DNA of 64,000 nt from an uncultured Erythrobacter sp. (GCA_947495555.1 CANLZI010000001.1:1774861-1838860); one strand, 5' to 3'. Positions 50,118 through 59,799 are shown, counted from the stretch's first letter. Translations and numbers: made by a program. Notes: generated by a model not told the origin, from the sequence alone.

Positions 50118-52784
50118 TCAGCCCAGCAAATCCGCCAGTGCATCAAACGCGCCACTCGCTTTGGCGGGACCGAAATCGGCCTTTTTCTCGCGTTTCGAAT
50201 TGTCGCGCTTCTGTTTGGCAGGGTTGCGCGGCTTACCTTTCGCATTTTTGGGTTTGCGATTGTTGTCATGCGCTTGTCGGCGCTTGCCGGCTGAACCAGT
50301 CCTTGCCTGATCACCAGCCCTGCGTGGCCGCCAATTCCATACATCGGGCGCCGGTGGCCCTTGTGCATCATCGGCCAAAGTGCGCCCGCGCTGCAATTTG
50401 AAGCCGGCGGCGCCCAACAAGCGCTGGAAGCTATCCGGCTCCAACCCGATCGAGATCGCTAGGGCCGGATCGAGCCGGAACAGTCTGCCTGACGATTTGG
50501 CCCGCGCATCAAATGCAGCGCGCAATATCTTCTCCGCCAGATCGACCCGAATGGCCTGTTTCCCGGCGTGGCGATAGCCTGCCGGCAATTGTTTCACCTC
50601 GGCCAAAACGGGCAACATCGCTTCGTTCAGCGGGCGCTTATCGATGCCCAAGGCATGCAGCAATTGACGCGGTGCCGGCTTCAGCAGGCCGGGGGCGAAA
50701 ATGTCCAGGGCACCAAAAGTGACGCCAAGTCGCCGCAGGAAAGGTCTCATTTCCTTGGGTAAATGCTCGAGCCCCGCCTGCTCGCGGCTCACCACACCGT
50801 GGCCCGCGATCAATGTGTGAAGCAAGGCGCGCGCTTGCGATCCGGCACTTTCATCGTGGGTCGCGGCGGCCAGCTTACGCAGAGGTTCCAATGGTGCCAG
50901 CAATTGGTTGAGCCAATTGGCAAGACCCTCTTCCAGCTTCTTGCTTTCAGCATCGGGCAGCTTGGTGATGTCGCGGCTCAGCTGCAGGCGCGGCTGAGCA
51001 AAATCGGCTGGGATTTCGATCTGCGCCAATTGCTGGTCGTTCCAGACAATCGCGCCATCCTCCAGATCCAGCTGCTCTAACCCTTCCGACAGCAACCATC
51101 GCGCACGCTGTGCCAACAGGCCTGGCAGTGCCTTTTCGCCCGCGGCCAGCAACATCTTGCGGTCAGCCACCGTGGCATCGGGATCCACGGCGAAACGAAA
51201 TCCATCCAAACGACCGATCACTTCGCCCTCGACGGTCAGTCGGTCGTCTTGTTCCAGCGTAACTGGCAGACCCATGCTGTCTTGCCCCAGGCTCTTCATC
51301 AAAATTGCCGTCCTTCGGTTTACAAATCTCTCGGTCAGGCGGCCATGCAGCGCGTCTGACAATCGTGCTTCAACAGCTCTCGCCCGGGCCGCCATCTCGT
51401 CGCGCGCCAACACCCAATCGGGTCGCTGGCAGATATAGGCCCATGACCGGATCGCGGCGATGCGGCCCTGTAGCGTGTCGATATCGCCCTGCACACGGTC
51501 AAGTTCGGCAATGCGTGCGGCAACAAAGTCTGCCCCGATATAGCCTTCGCGCAGGTCTTGCCACAAGCGCGCGACAAACCGGGCATGGGTGTCCACCCCC
51601 GATTGCCGGAAATCGGGCAACGAACACGCCTCCCAAAAACGGCGGACCTGGCCATTGCCGGTTACGCTTTGCGCCAGCGGTTCGTCAGCCAATTTGCGCA
51701 AGACAGCCAGATCGATCGCTTCGGGTGCGCCGGACAATTGCGGTTCTTGTGGCGGCCTTTCCAGATCGCTCAGCAATGTCCCCAACGTATCGAAGCGCGG
51801 CTCTGCATCGCGCCAAAACAGCTTGGTAATGGGGGCAAAGCGATGCTCTTCAATCGCGTAAATCTCTTCTTCGGTGAATTCGGGAGGCGCTCCATTGTTG
51901 CCTCGGCCCCCACCCAATACGCCAAAGCTGCCATCGCGTTGGTGCCTGCCCGCACGGCCCGCGATCTGCGCCATTTCAGCCGGGAACAACCGCCTTTTGC
52001 GGCGGCCATCGAACTTGCTCAGCGCGGCAAAGGCGACATGGTGCAGGTCAAGGTTGAGCCCCATGCCGATGGCATCGGTTGCCACGATGTAATCAACCTC
52101 GCCATTTTGGAACAACTCGACCTGCTTGTTGCGGGTTTCGGGCGATAGGGCGCCCATGACCACTGCGGCACCGCCCCTGAACCGGCGCAGCATTTCGGCC
52201 ATCGCGTAGACCTGCTCGGAACTGAAGGCGACAACCGCGCTGCGCGGAGGCAGGCGGGACAATTTGCAGCTGCCTGCGTGCGATAGGGTGGAAAAACGCG
52301 GGCGTTCAACCATTTCGGCGCCGGGGACTAAGGCTCGCACCATCGGTTCCAGTGTGGCCGAACCGAGCAGCATCGTTTCTTCCCGGCCTCGCGCATTCAG
52401 CAGGCGATCGGTGAAGATATGTCCGCGTTCGGGATCGGCGGCCAATTGAGCTTCATCCAGCCCGACAAATGCATGCGGACCGTTTTTCCCCGAGCCCAGG
52501 CGGTCCATCGCCTCAACCGTGCAGCAGAAATAGCGGGCCTCGGGCGGCTCGATCCGCTCCTCTCCGGTGATCAGGGCAACCGCCTTGTCCCCCTTGATCG
52601 CGCGCACCCGATCATACACTTCGCGCGCCAGCAGGCGCAGCGGAAAGCCGATCATTCCCGACGAATGGGCGCACATGCGCTCAATCGCCAAATGGGTCTT
52701 GCCGGTGTTGGTGGGGCCGAGAACCGCCTTGATGGTGCTGTCGTTCACGCAAACGTTTGTGCCAGCGGTCACATTCGGGGGCAA
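50118..52784 (-). CDS. SUV3-like superfamily 2 RNA helicase
   Basis: This is an 888-residue helicase related to mitochondrial SUV3 rather than to bacterial DEAD-box proteins. Motif I is VLGPTNTGKTHLAIER at residues 20-35, motif II is VGLDEAQLA, and LLGSATL is motif III-like. The second RecA domain has DAIGMGLNLDLHHVAFAALSKFDG and IAGRAGRHQRDGSFG (motif VI). The C-terminus ends in a lysine-rich low-complexity tail (residues about 835-870). It may unwind RNA for degradation. The first gene of a group with the S4 protein and fdxA. Confidence 0.87.
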   Translation of the reverse strand: MPPNVTAGTNVCVNDSTIKAVLGPTNTGKTHLAIERMCAHSSGMIGFPLRLLAREVYDRVRAIKGDKAVALITGEERIEPPEARYFCCTVEAMDRLGSGKNGPHAFVGLDEAQLAADPERGHIFTDRLLNARGREETMLLGSATLEPMVRALVPGAEMVERPRFSTLSHAGSCKLSRLPPRSAVVAFSSEQVYAMAEMLRRFRGGAAVVMGALSPETRNKQVELFQNGEVDYIVATDAIGMGLNLDLHHVAFAALSKFDGRRKRRLFPAEMAQIAGRAGRHQRDGSFGVLGGGRGNNGAPPEFTEEEIYAIEEHRFAPITKLFWRDAEPRFDTLGTLLSDLERPPQEPQLSGAPEAIDLAVLRKLADEPLAQSVTGNGQVRRFWEACSLPDFRQSGVDTHARFVARLWQDLREGYIGADFVAARIAELDRVQGDIDTLQGRIAAIRSWAYICQRPDWVLARDEMAARARAVEARLSDALHGRLTERFVNRRTAILMKSLGQDSMGLPVTLEQDDRLTVEGEVIGRLDGFRFAVDPDATVADRKMLLAAGEKALPGLLAQRARWLLSEGLEQLDLEDGAIVWNDQQLAQIEIPADFAQPRLQLSRDITKLPDAESKKLEEGLANWLNQLLAPLEPLRKLAAATHDESAGSQARALLHTLIAGHGVVSREQAGLEHLPKEMRPFLRRLGVTFGALDIFAPGLLKPAPRQLLHALGIDKRPLNEAMLPVLAEVKQLPAGYRHAGKQAIRVDLAEKILRAAFDARAKSSGRLFRLDPALAISIGLEPDSFQRLLGAAGFKLQRGRTLADDAQGPPAPDVWNWRPRRAGDQARTGSAGKRRQAHDNNRKPKNAKGKPRNPAKQKRDNSKREKKADFGPAKASGAFDALADLLG

Positions 52785-52859
52785 TGCCTTGGTGTGCGAT
52801 TATGGGCACTAAATTTCTGCATTTGGTCGTTTTTTGGATGCGTTTTGCCGCAGATTAAC

Positions 52860-52882
52860 GCGGTCTTTACTTTGAAGACCGC
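52860..52882. promoter_or_regulatory. Hairpin in leader of the M23 peptidase gene
   Basis: Perfect 8-base arms GCGGTCTT and AAGACCGC enclose a 7-base loop, 67 bases before the TTG start and in the divergent spacer with the helicase. It may be a leader RNA hairpin or an operator. Confidence 0.4.
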
Positions 52883-52948
52883 AGGAAATCCGCCAATAGA
52901 GAGCCAAAGAAGCAGTGCAGGCTATGCGTCTGCAGGTGGAGGGATCGG

Positions 52949-54592
52949 TTGGAACAGGCACGCGATGTGCACAGCAATGATGCGCAAGGGGCTGACGGCG
53001 AGTCTGCCGCTTCTGCCAGCGCGTCCGCCAACAATTCCGGCCAATTGGCTGAAGGTCAGTCAAACCCGGGCGAGGGCACTATGGTTCTCCAACGCGCGGA
53101 AAGCTGGAAAGACCGATATGCCCAATGGCGCGACAACACATCGGAACAACTCAACACGTTGGATTTAGCCCCCAGCCTGGCCGAAAACATCGGCAGCGGG
53201 CGCTGGTTTCGCGGATTGGGGACGATGTTGGCACTGGGCGCGGTTGCGATCGCCTTTTGGCCCAATTTCTCCGCGCTCGAAGCAAAGCCAGCGATGACCA
53301 CCGATGCTGGCGTACGCGATGAATTCCGCAGCCATATGATCATGCCGCTTGCCCTTGGCGGCGACAGCGGGCGTCAGATGAGCGCGGGCGTGCAGGTTAT
53401 TCCTTTGGAATCCGCCCCTGAGCGACCGCAGATTGAACTGGTCGCGACCTTGGCCAAGGGCGATGGCTTTTCTTCTATGTTGCGCCGCGCGGGCGTGGGT
53501 TCTGCCGACGCTGAAAAAGTGGCAGAGCTGGTTTCCGGCGCTGTGCCGTTGGACGAAGTGGAGCCTGGCACGCGGGTTGATGTGGTGTTGGGCAGACGAG
53601 CGGAAGCGGGCGCCCCTAGGCCGCTCGACGCCTTGAAAATTCGCGCCAAATTCGATCTCGAATTGCAGGTCGAGCGGGGAGATTCCGGCAATTTGTCGCT
53701 GCGCCGCAACCCCATTCGGGTGGATGAAACGCCGCTGCGTATTCGGGGAACTGTGGGCCAAAGCCTGTATCGGTCTGCGCGTGCTGCGGGCGCTCCGGCC
53801 AGCGCCGTGCAAGCCTATATCAAGGCGATCGACAATCAGATCGACATGAACCGCGAAATCGCATCCAGCGACGAGTTTGACATGATCGTGTCCTATCGCC
53901 GTGCCGCAACCGGTGAACGCCAAGCGGGTCAATTGCTCTATGCAGGCATTGATCGCGGTGGCGAGCCGAAGACGCAATTGATGCGCTGGGGCAAGCAGGG
54001 CCGCTTTTACGAAGCATCGGGTGTGGGCGAGCAACGCAATGGCTTGGTTGCGCCTGTCCCGGGCCGGATTACCTCACGATTTGGCATGCGGCGGCACCCG
54101 ATATTGGGGTATCGCCGAATGCATTCGGGCATGGATTTCCGCGCTCGGCACGGAACGCCGATTGTGGCTGTAACAGATGGCCGGGTGACGAGTGCTGGCC
54201 GCGCCGGTGGTTGCGGCAATGCGGTTAGGCTGAGCCACGGAAACAATCTTTCGACCCGTTACTGCCACATGAGCCGGATGGCGGTGCGGCGAGGCCAGAA
54301 TGTGCGGCGCGGTCAAGTGATCGGCTATGTCGGATCAACTGGGCTGTCGACCGGACCACATTTGCATTATGAAATGTATCGCGGATCGCGGGCGATCAAC
54401 CCAGCATCGGTCAACTTTGTGACTCGGGCCCAATTGCAGGGGCGCGAGTTGATCGAGTTCCGTTCGGCCTTGAACCGGATCAAATCTGTCGAGCCGGGCA
54501 AGGCGTTGGAGGATCTGGTTCCCACACGCAAAGAGACAGAGGTCCCGCTGCGCGAGATTGAGAAGATCGACACGGCGCGCAAGATCAGCTGA
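52949..54592 (+). CDS. M23-family membrane-anchored peptidase
   Basis: This is a LytM-type endopeptidase or envelope regulator of 547 residues. A cytoplasmic tail of about 87 residues with a Ser/Ala-rich start is followed by one membrane helix (about 88-106), a long periplasmic part and a C-terminal LytM domain. That domain has HPILGYRRMHSGMDFRARHGTPIVA, GNNLSTRYCHMSRM and GPHLHYEMYR, so the zinc ligands His, Asp and HxH are all present and the enzyme should be active. The start is TTG 52949 behind GGAGGG; an ATG 44 codons later would drop most of the tail. Confidence 0.88.
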   Translation: MEQARDVHSNDAQGADGESAASASASANNSGQLAEGQSNPGEGTMVLQRAESWKDRYAQWRDNTSEQLNTLDLAPSLAENIGSGRWFRGLGTMLALGAVAIAFWPNFSALEAKPAMTTDAGVRDEFRSHMIMPLALGGDSGRQMSAGVQVIPLESAPERPQIELVATLAKGDGFSSMLRRAGVGSADAEKVAELVSGAVPLDEVEPGTRVDVVLGRRAEAGAPRPLDALKIRAKFDLELQVERGDSGNLSLRRNPIRVDETPLRIRGTVGQSLYRSARAAGAPASAVQAYIKAIDNQIDMNREIASSDEFDMIVSYRRAATGERQAGQLLYAGIDRGGEPKTQLMRWGKQGRFYEASGVGEQRNGLVAPVPGRITSRFGMRRHPILGYRRMHSGMDFRARHGTPIVAVTDGRVTSAGRAGGCGNAVRLSHGNNLSTRYCHMSRMAVRRGQNVRRGQVIGYVGSTGLSTGPHLHYEMYRGSRAINPASVNFVTRAQLQGRELIEFRSALNRIKSVEPGKALEDLVPTRKETEVPLREIEKIDTARKIS

Positions 54593-54630
54593 TTGCACCG
54601 CACGCCAATTTGCGGCAACACGCTGGCGCA

Positions 54631-55626
54631 ATGACACAAAGCTATCCCAACACCCGCCTCAGACGCACCCGTGCAACCGGCTGGAGCCGCAATCTCCACC
54701 GAGAGAATGTGCTGACTCCGGCTGATCTGATCTGGCCGCTTTTTGTGACAGAGGGTAGCAGCGTTGAAGAACCGATCACCTCTCTGCTCGGCGTGTCGCG
54801 TTGGTCGGTAGACGGCATCGTGGCGCGCGCCAAAGAGGCGGTTGATCTGGGTATCCCGGTTGTGGCCCTGTTTCCCAACACTCAGGCAGACCGGCGCAGT
54901 GATGATGGCGCAGAGGCGCACAATCCTGACAATTTGATGTGCCGCGCCATTCGCGCGATCAAGCAGGAATGCGGCGATGACATTGGCGTACTGACCGATG
55001 TCGCGCTGGATCCCTACACCAGCCATGGCCAGGACGGATTGTTGAACGCTGATGGCTATGTGGTGAATGACGATACCGTTGCGGTGTTGGTGGACCAGGC
55101 GCTCAATCAAGCAGAGGCGGGGGCTGATATTATCGCACCGTCAGACATGATGGATGGGCGGGTCCACGCGATCCGCATGGCGCTGGAAATGGGCGGCCAC
55201 ACCAATGTTCAGATCATGAGCTATGCCGCCAAATATGCCAGCGCATTCTATGGCCCCTTCCGCGACGCGGTGGGATCGGGCGGCCTGTTGAAAGGCGACA
55301 AGAAAAGTTATCAGATGGACCCGGCCAATGGACTGGAGGCTTTGCGCGAGGTGGAAATGGACATTGCCGAAGGCGCCGACAGCGTAATGGTAAAGCCAGG
55401 GCTCGCCTATCTCGACATTGTGCGCGCTGTGAAAGATCGCTTTGATGTTCCTGTCTTCGCCTATCAGGTGAGCGGGGAATATGCGATGATCGAGGCTGCC
55501 GCTGCGGCAGGCGCTGGCGATCGTGATGCGCTGGTGCTGGAAACACTGATGGCTTTCAAACGGGCTGGGTGCAGCGGCGTATTGACCTATCATGCGCCCT
55601 TGGCGGCGCGGCTTCTAAATGGCTGA
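54631..55626 (+). CDS. hemB: 5-Aminolevulinate dehydratase (porphobilinogen synthase)
   Basis: HemB condenses two 5-aminolevulinate to porphobilinogen. Schiff-base lysines are in SYAAKYASAFYGPFRDAV and SVMVKPGLAYLDIV. The metal region reads TDVALDPYTSHGQDG, lacking the cysteine cluster of zinc-dependent enzymes. It should therefore be of the Mg/K-activated type common in alphaproteobacteria. There are 331 residues from the ATG at 54631. hemB overlaps the next gene by 8 bases. Confidence 0.96.
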   Translation: MTQSYPNTRLRRTRATGWSRNLHRENVLTPADLIWPLFVTEGSSVEEPITSLLGVSRWSVDGIVARAKEAVDLGIPVVALFPNTQADRRSDDGAEAHNPDNLMCRAIRAIKQECGDDIGVLTDVALDPYTSHGQDGLLNADGYVVNDDTVAVLVDQALNQAEAGADIIAPSDMMDGRVHAIRMALEMGGHTNVQIMSYAAKYASAFYGPFRDAVGSGGLLKGDKKSYQMDPANGLEALREVEMDIAEGADSVMVKPGLAYLDIVRAVKDRFDVPVFAYQVSGEYAMIEAAAAAGAGDRDALVLETLMAFKRAGCSGVLTYHAPLAARLLNG

Positions 55627-56188
55627 AACGGAAACAGACTTTCGGTTTGAAACTGACCGGCTCATCCTGCGGGACTGGCGGTCGGACGACTGGTCTGAAT
55701 TTTGGCAAACCACCAATACACCAGCGGTCATGTGCTGGTTGGGTGGGGTGTTGGACGATCCGGGTATGTCCAAAGCCAGTTCTAGGCTTGAAAGTTACCG
55801 CAAACAGCACGGCCACACCTTTTGGGCGGTAGAGCGCAAAAGCGACATGCAGATTCTCGGCTTTTGCGGACTCAAACGCAGCAATCAAGAGGGTGGTCCA
55901 ATCGGCGAGATGGAAGTTGGTTGGCGATTGCGCCAAGATGCTTGGGGCAAAGGCTATGCAAAAGAGGCCGCCATCGCGTCGCTCGATTTGGCCTTTAATA
56001 CGTTTGACGCAAACCAAGTTATTGCACTGACGGTGCAGGGCAACGCGCCCAGCTGGGGTCTTATGAAGCGGCTGGGAATGCAGCGGCGAGAAGATCTCGA
56101 TTTTGCTAACGCAGAATTCGATGCCGATACCGGTGTCATAATTGTCTATTCGATAGATCACGAGCACTGGGGCATGGGTGTTGGCTGA
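55619..56188 (+). CDS. GNAT N-acetyltransferase (RimJ/RimL type), first of tandem pair
   Basis: The 189-residue protein has the GNAT fold: ETDRLILRDWRSDDWSEFW at the start, GEMEVGWRLRQDAWGKGYAKEAAIASLDLAF with the acetyl-CoA motif (RxxGxG-like QDAWGKGYA), and NAPSWGLMKRLGMQRREDLDF. The substrate is unknown; family members modify protein N-termini or small amines. The ATG overlaps hemB's end by 8 bases, and the next GNAT gene overlaps its own end by 11. Confidence 0.85.
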   Translation: MAETETDFRFETDRLILRDWRSDDWSEFWQTTNTPAVMCWLGGVLDDPGMSKASSRLESYRKQHGHTFWAVERKSDMQILGFCGLKRSNQEGGPIGEMEVGWRLRQDAWGKGYAKEAAIASLDLAFNTFDANQVIALTVQGNAPSWGLMKRLGMQRREDLDFANAEFDADTGVIIVYSIDHEHWGMGVG

Positions 56189-56753
56189 TATCGTTCTGGC
56201 GACTAAGCGGCTTGATCTGCGCAAGATTGGCGAGGATCAGGTCGACTTGCATTGGAAATATTTGAATTCCGAAGCCGTGATGGAGCGTCTGGGTGGACCG
56301 CGCACACGCGAGGAGCTGGCCAAGAAGCACGCCAAGGCACGTGCCAGTTTCGCCAGCGACGGCTTTGGCTTCATGTTCGGTTACGAGCGCAGCACCGGCG
56401 AGATGGTGACCCATTGCGGGATGAAGCGCGTGGATAATCCCCTTGCTGCCAATCAAGGCGACCACGAGATCGGCTGGTTGGTGCGCGAGGATCGCTGGCG
56501 GATGGGCTATGCCGAGGAATCGATGCGCGCCGTGATCGACTGGGCCTTTGAAGAACACGGCGCACCGCACCTTGTGGCGCTCACCAGCCCGCACAATATC
56601 GGCAGCTGGAAGTTGATGGAGAAGCTGGGCATGGAACGGCGCCCTGATCTTGATTTCGAAGACCCCGGCTTTCCTGCACAAGACCGCCAGACAATCCAAT
56701 ATTCCATCACCCGCGATCAATGGGAGAATTCGCAATGCAACGCCCCGGCGTGA
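56178..56753 (+). CDS. GNAT N-acetyltransferase, second of tandem pair
   Basis: The 191-residue protein is a paralogue of the preceding gene: ATKRLDLRKIGEDQVDLHWKYL, HEIGWLVREDRWRMGYAEESMRAVIDWAF, SPHNIGSWKLMEKLGMERRPDLDFEDP. The start is GTG 56178 (or TTG 56181), with no ATG available. The tandem arrangement and shared C-terminal sequence suggest gene duplication. Its substrate is unknown. It overlaps the carbonic-anhydrase-like gene by 19 bases. Confidence 0.83.
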   Translation: MLADIVLATKRLDLRKIGEDQVDLHWKYLNSEAVMERLGGPRTREELAKKHAKARASFASDGFGFMFGYERSTGEMVTHCGMKRVDNPLAANQGDHEIGWLVREDRWRMGYAEESMRAVIDWAFEEHGAPHLVALTSPHNIGSWKLMEKLGMERRPDLDFEDPGFPAQDRQTIQYSITRDQWENSQCNAPA

Positions 56754-57298
56754 ACATCATCTCTATCCACGGCAAGACGCCAAAGATTCACGACACGGCG
56801 TTTATTGCGCCAGGCTGCACCATCATTGGCGATGTGGAAATCGGCGCGGAAAGCTCGATCTGGTACAATTGTGTGGTGCGGGCAGACGTTTTCAAAATCC
56901 GCATTGGCGAACGGACCAATGTGCAGGACGGCAGCGTGCTGCATTGCGATCCACCCCGGCCCGGAGACGAGGAAGGCTCACCTTTGATCATCGGCGATGA
57001 TGTCCTGATCGGCCATATGGCGATGGTTCATGGCTGCACGATTCATGATCGCGGGTTTGTGGGCTTGGGCGCTATCGCGATGAACAAATCGGTCATCGGC
57101 AGCGATGCCATGCTGGCCGCAGGCGCCATGCTGACAGAGGGCAAGGTGATGGAGGATCGGATGCTGTGGGCTGGGCGACCTGCCAAACCGATGAAGCCTC
57201 TGTCCGATGCCGCGATCGCGGGTATGCGGATTGGTGTTGCCCATTATACGGAAAATGCCAAGCATCACAGCGTCGCGGTTGAGGCGTCGCTGGGCTAG
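56735..57298 (+). CDS. Gamma-class carbonic-anhydrase-family protein
   Basis: This is a left-handed beta-helix trimer of 187 residues, of the YrdA/CaiE/gamma-CA family. Hexapeptide repeats run through ISIHGKTPKIHDTAFIAPGCTIIGDVEIG. The zinc histidines are likely in NVQDGSVLHCD and GHMAMVHGCTIH, three in total. Many family members have no CA activity, and the proton-shuttle Glu of archaeal Cam is not obvious here. GGGAGA sits 8 bases before the ATG at 56735; a frame start at 56720 has no ribosome site. Confidence 0.87.
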   Translation: MQRPGVNIISIHGKTPKIHDTAFIAPGCTIIGDVEIGAESSIWYNCVVRADVFKIRIGERTNVQDGSVLHCDPPRPGDEEGSPLIIGDDVLIGHMAMVHGCTIHDRGFVGLGAIAMNKSVIGSDAMLAAGAMLTEGKVMEDRMLWAGRPAKPMKPLSDAAIAGMRIGVAHYTENAKHHSVAVEASLG

Positions 57299-57330
57299 GG
57301 CCGAAAAGGACAAACCGTCAGTTTTACCGA

Positions 57331-59799
57331 TCAGCTTTGGTTGTCGCTGCCGGTACCCTTGGAGCCGTCTTTCGAGCCGCCATCCGAACCACTGCCGGCA
57401 TCGCTGTCGGATGATTCAGGAGCCTCTGGAGGCTTTGGATCGGCTTTCTTATTGCTCGTTCTCGGCGCAGCCTTCTTAGCCGCCGGCTTCTTGCGCGCCG
57501 GGGTTTTGCGTTTCGCCTTGGGCGGAGCGGGCGTCAACTCAAAGCTGGGCTTGCCGTCCTTGACGGTAACATGCACTTCGCCGCCATCGGCCAATTTGCC
57601 AAATAGCAATTCCTCGGCCAGCGGTTGCTTGATCTTGTCTTGCAACAGACGCCCCATCGGACGCGCGCCATACAGCTTGTCATAGCCTTTTTCGGCGAGC
57701 CAATCGCGCGCATCGCTATCAAACTGAATGTGGACGTTTTGATCGGCCAATTGCAGCTCGAGTTGCAGGATGAATTTGTCGACAACGCGGGCCACTGTGG
57801 GCCTGCCCAGATAAGCAAATGGCACAATCGCATCCAAACGGTTGCGGAATTCGGGTGAGAACATCTTCTTCACCGCTTCTTCGCCCGCATCTTCCTTGGA
57901 CACATCGCCAAAACCGATACCCTGGCTCGCCATGTCCGACGCACCAGCATTGGTGGTCATGATGAGCACGACATTGCGGAAATCGACCGTTTTGCCGTGG
58001 TGATCGGTCAAGCGGCCATTATCCATCACTTGCAGCAGGATATTGAACAGATCCGGATGGGCTTTCTCGATCTCGTCGAGCAACAAGACGCAATGCGGAT
58101 TTTGATCAACCGCATCGGTCAACAAACCACCCTGATCATAACCGACATAGCCGGGAGGCGCACCGATCAGGCGCGAAATGCTGTGCCGCTCCATATATTC
58201 GGACATGTCAAAGCGCTTCAGCTCAATCCCCATAATGGAGGACAATTGCCGCGCAACTTCGGTTTTACCAACGCCGGTCGGGCCAGAGAACAAGAAGCTG
58301 CCAATCGGCTTGTCTGGATCGCGCAAACCAGCACGGCTCAGTTTCATTGCGGTCGACAGGCGGTGGATCGCAGCGTCCTGGCCAAACACGACATGTTTCA
58401 GATCGCGGTCGAGATTTTCGAGCGCTTTCTTATCGTCCTTGCTGACCGATTTGGGCGGGATCCGTGCCATGGTCGCAATGACCTGCTCAATCTCGCGCGC
58501 GGTGATCTTCTTTTTGCGGCGGCTGGGCGGAACCAGCATTTGCATCGCGCCAACCTCGTCGATCACATCGATCGCCTTGTCGGGCAATTTGCGATCATTG
58601 ATATAGCGGGCGGACAATTCCACTGCGGTTTTCAGCGCATCGGGCGTGTATTTCACCTTGTGGTGATCTTCAAAGGCGGTGCGCAGACCCTTCAGGATCT
58701 TCACCGTGTCTTCGATGGTAGGCTCGTTCACATCAATCTTCTGGAACCGGCGCAGCAAAGCGCGGTCCTTTTCGAAGTGATTGCGGAATTCCTTGTATGT
58801 GGTGGAGCCAATGCAGCGGATCGTGCCGCCCGACAGCGCGGGCTTGAGCAGGTTGGAGGCGTCCATGGCCCCGCCGCTGGTTGCGCCGGCACCGATTACG
58901 GTGTGAATCTCGTCAATGAACAAGACCGCTTCGGGCATTTGCTCCAATTCTGAAACGACCTGCTTCAACCGCTCTTCGAAATCACCGCGATAACGGGTTC
59001 CGGCCAGCAACGCGCCCATATCGAGTGAATAAATCACCGCATCTTCAAGCACTTCTGGTACATCGCCTTCGACAATCTTGCGTGCAAGACCTTCGGCAAT
59101 GGCGGTTTTTCCGACGCCTGGATCACCCACATACAGCGGATTGTTCTTCGAGCGGCGGCACAAGATTTGGACAGTCCGGTCAACTTCGGGACCGCGGCCG
59201 ATCAACGGATCGATCTTGCCCGCTTCAGCCTTGGCGTTGAGGTTGACGGTAAACTGGTCGAGCGCGGTTTCTTTCTTCGCTCCTTCTGGTGGCTTTTCCC
59301 CATCGGGTTGCGGCGCTCCACCTTCGCTCTCGTCACCGGTTTTGGGCTCTAGCTGACGCCCGCCCTTGCCAATGCCGTGGCTGATATAACTTACCGCATC
59401 CAACCGGCTCATATCCTGCTGTTGCAGGAAATAGACCGCATAGGAATCGCGTTCGGAAAACAAAGCGACCAGCACATTGGCGCCAGTGACCGTGTCCTTG
59501 CCCGAGGTTTGCACGTGCAAAATGGCGCGCTGGATAACCCGCTGAAAACCAGCTGTGGGCTGAGGATCGGCATCATCATCGGTTTTGAGCGACTGATATT
59601 CCTGATCCAGATATTGCTTCACCACCTCGGTCAATTCGGCCAGGTCGACACCGCATGCGGCCATTACCTGTGCGCCATCCTCGTCATCGACCAGGGCCAG
59701 CAGCAAATGCTCCAACGTGGCATATTCATGCCGCCGCTCTGACGCATGGGCCAGCGCATTATGCAGTGTTCTTTCGAGGTTCTGAGCAAAACTTGGCAT
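57331..59799 (-). CDS. clpA: ClpA, AAA+ unfoldase of the ClpAP protease, with extended tail
   Basis: ClpA unfolds substrates and feeds them to ClpP. The N domain binds ClpS or substrates (MPSFAQNLERTLHNALAHASER). The first AAA+ module has GDPGVGKTAIAEGLARK and VLFIDEIHTVIGAGATSGGAMDASN. The second has GPTGVGKTEVARQL and VLLLDEIEKAHPDLFN. After the usual ClpA end (FELTP) there is an extra tail of about 65 residues. Its lysine/alanine-rich half is followed by a Ser/Asp/Gly-rich half. There are 822 residues. No clpS is seen beside it. Confidence 0.94.
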   Translation of the reverse strand: MPSFAQNLERTLHNALAHASERRHEYATLEHLLLALVDDEDGAQVMAACGVDLAELTEVVKQYLDQEYQSLKTDDDADPQPTAGFQRVIQRAILHVQTSGKDTVTGANVLVALFSERDSYAVYFLQQQDMSRLDAVSYISHGIGKGGRQLEPKTGDESEGGAPQPDGEKPPEGAKKETALDQFTVNLNAKAEAGKIDPLIGRGPEVDRTVQILCRRSKNNPLYVGDPGVGKTAIAEGLARKIVEGDVPEVLEDAVIYSLDMGALLAGTRYRGDFEERLKQVVSELEQMPEAVLFIDEIHTVIGAGATSGGAMDASNLLKPALSGGTIRCIGSTTYKEFRNHFEKDRALLRRFQKIDVNEPTIEDTVKILKGLRTAFEDHHKVKYTPDALKTAVELSARYINDRKLPDKAIDVIDEVGAMQMLVPPSRRKKKITAREIEQVIATMARIPPKSVSKDDKKALENLDRDLKHVVFGQDAAIHRLSTAMKLSRAGLRDPDKPIGSFLFSGPTGVGKTEVARQLSSIMGIELKRFDMSEYMERHSISRLIGAPPGYVGYDQGGLLTDAVDQNPHCVLLLDEIEKAHPDLFNILLQVMDNGRLTDHHGKTVDFRNVVLIMTTNAGASDMASQGIGFGDVSKEDAGEEAVKKMFSPEFRNRLDAIVPFAYLGRPTVARVVDKFILQLELQLADQNVHIQFDSDARDWLAEKGYDKLYGARPMGRLLQDKIKQPLAEELLFGKLADGGEVHVTVKDGKPSFELTPAPPKAKRKTPARKKPAAKKAAPRTSNKKADPKPPEAPESSDSDAGSGSDGGSKDGSKGTGSDNQS

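Noticed and set aside
53165-54034. Open frame of 289 codons opposite the M23 peptidase
   Set aside because: Shadow of the peptidase; composition is histidine/arginine-rich as expected of an antisense frame.
57997-58953. Open frame of 318 codons opposite clpA
   Set aside because: Antisense to a well-conserved clpA; no ribosome site and no recognisable domain.
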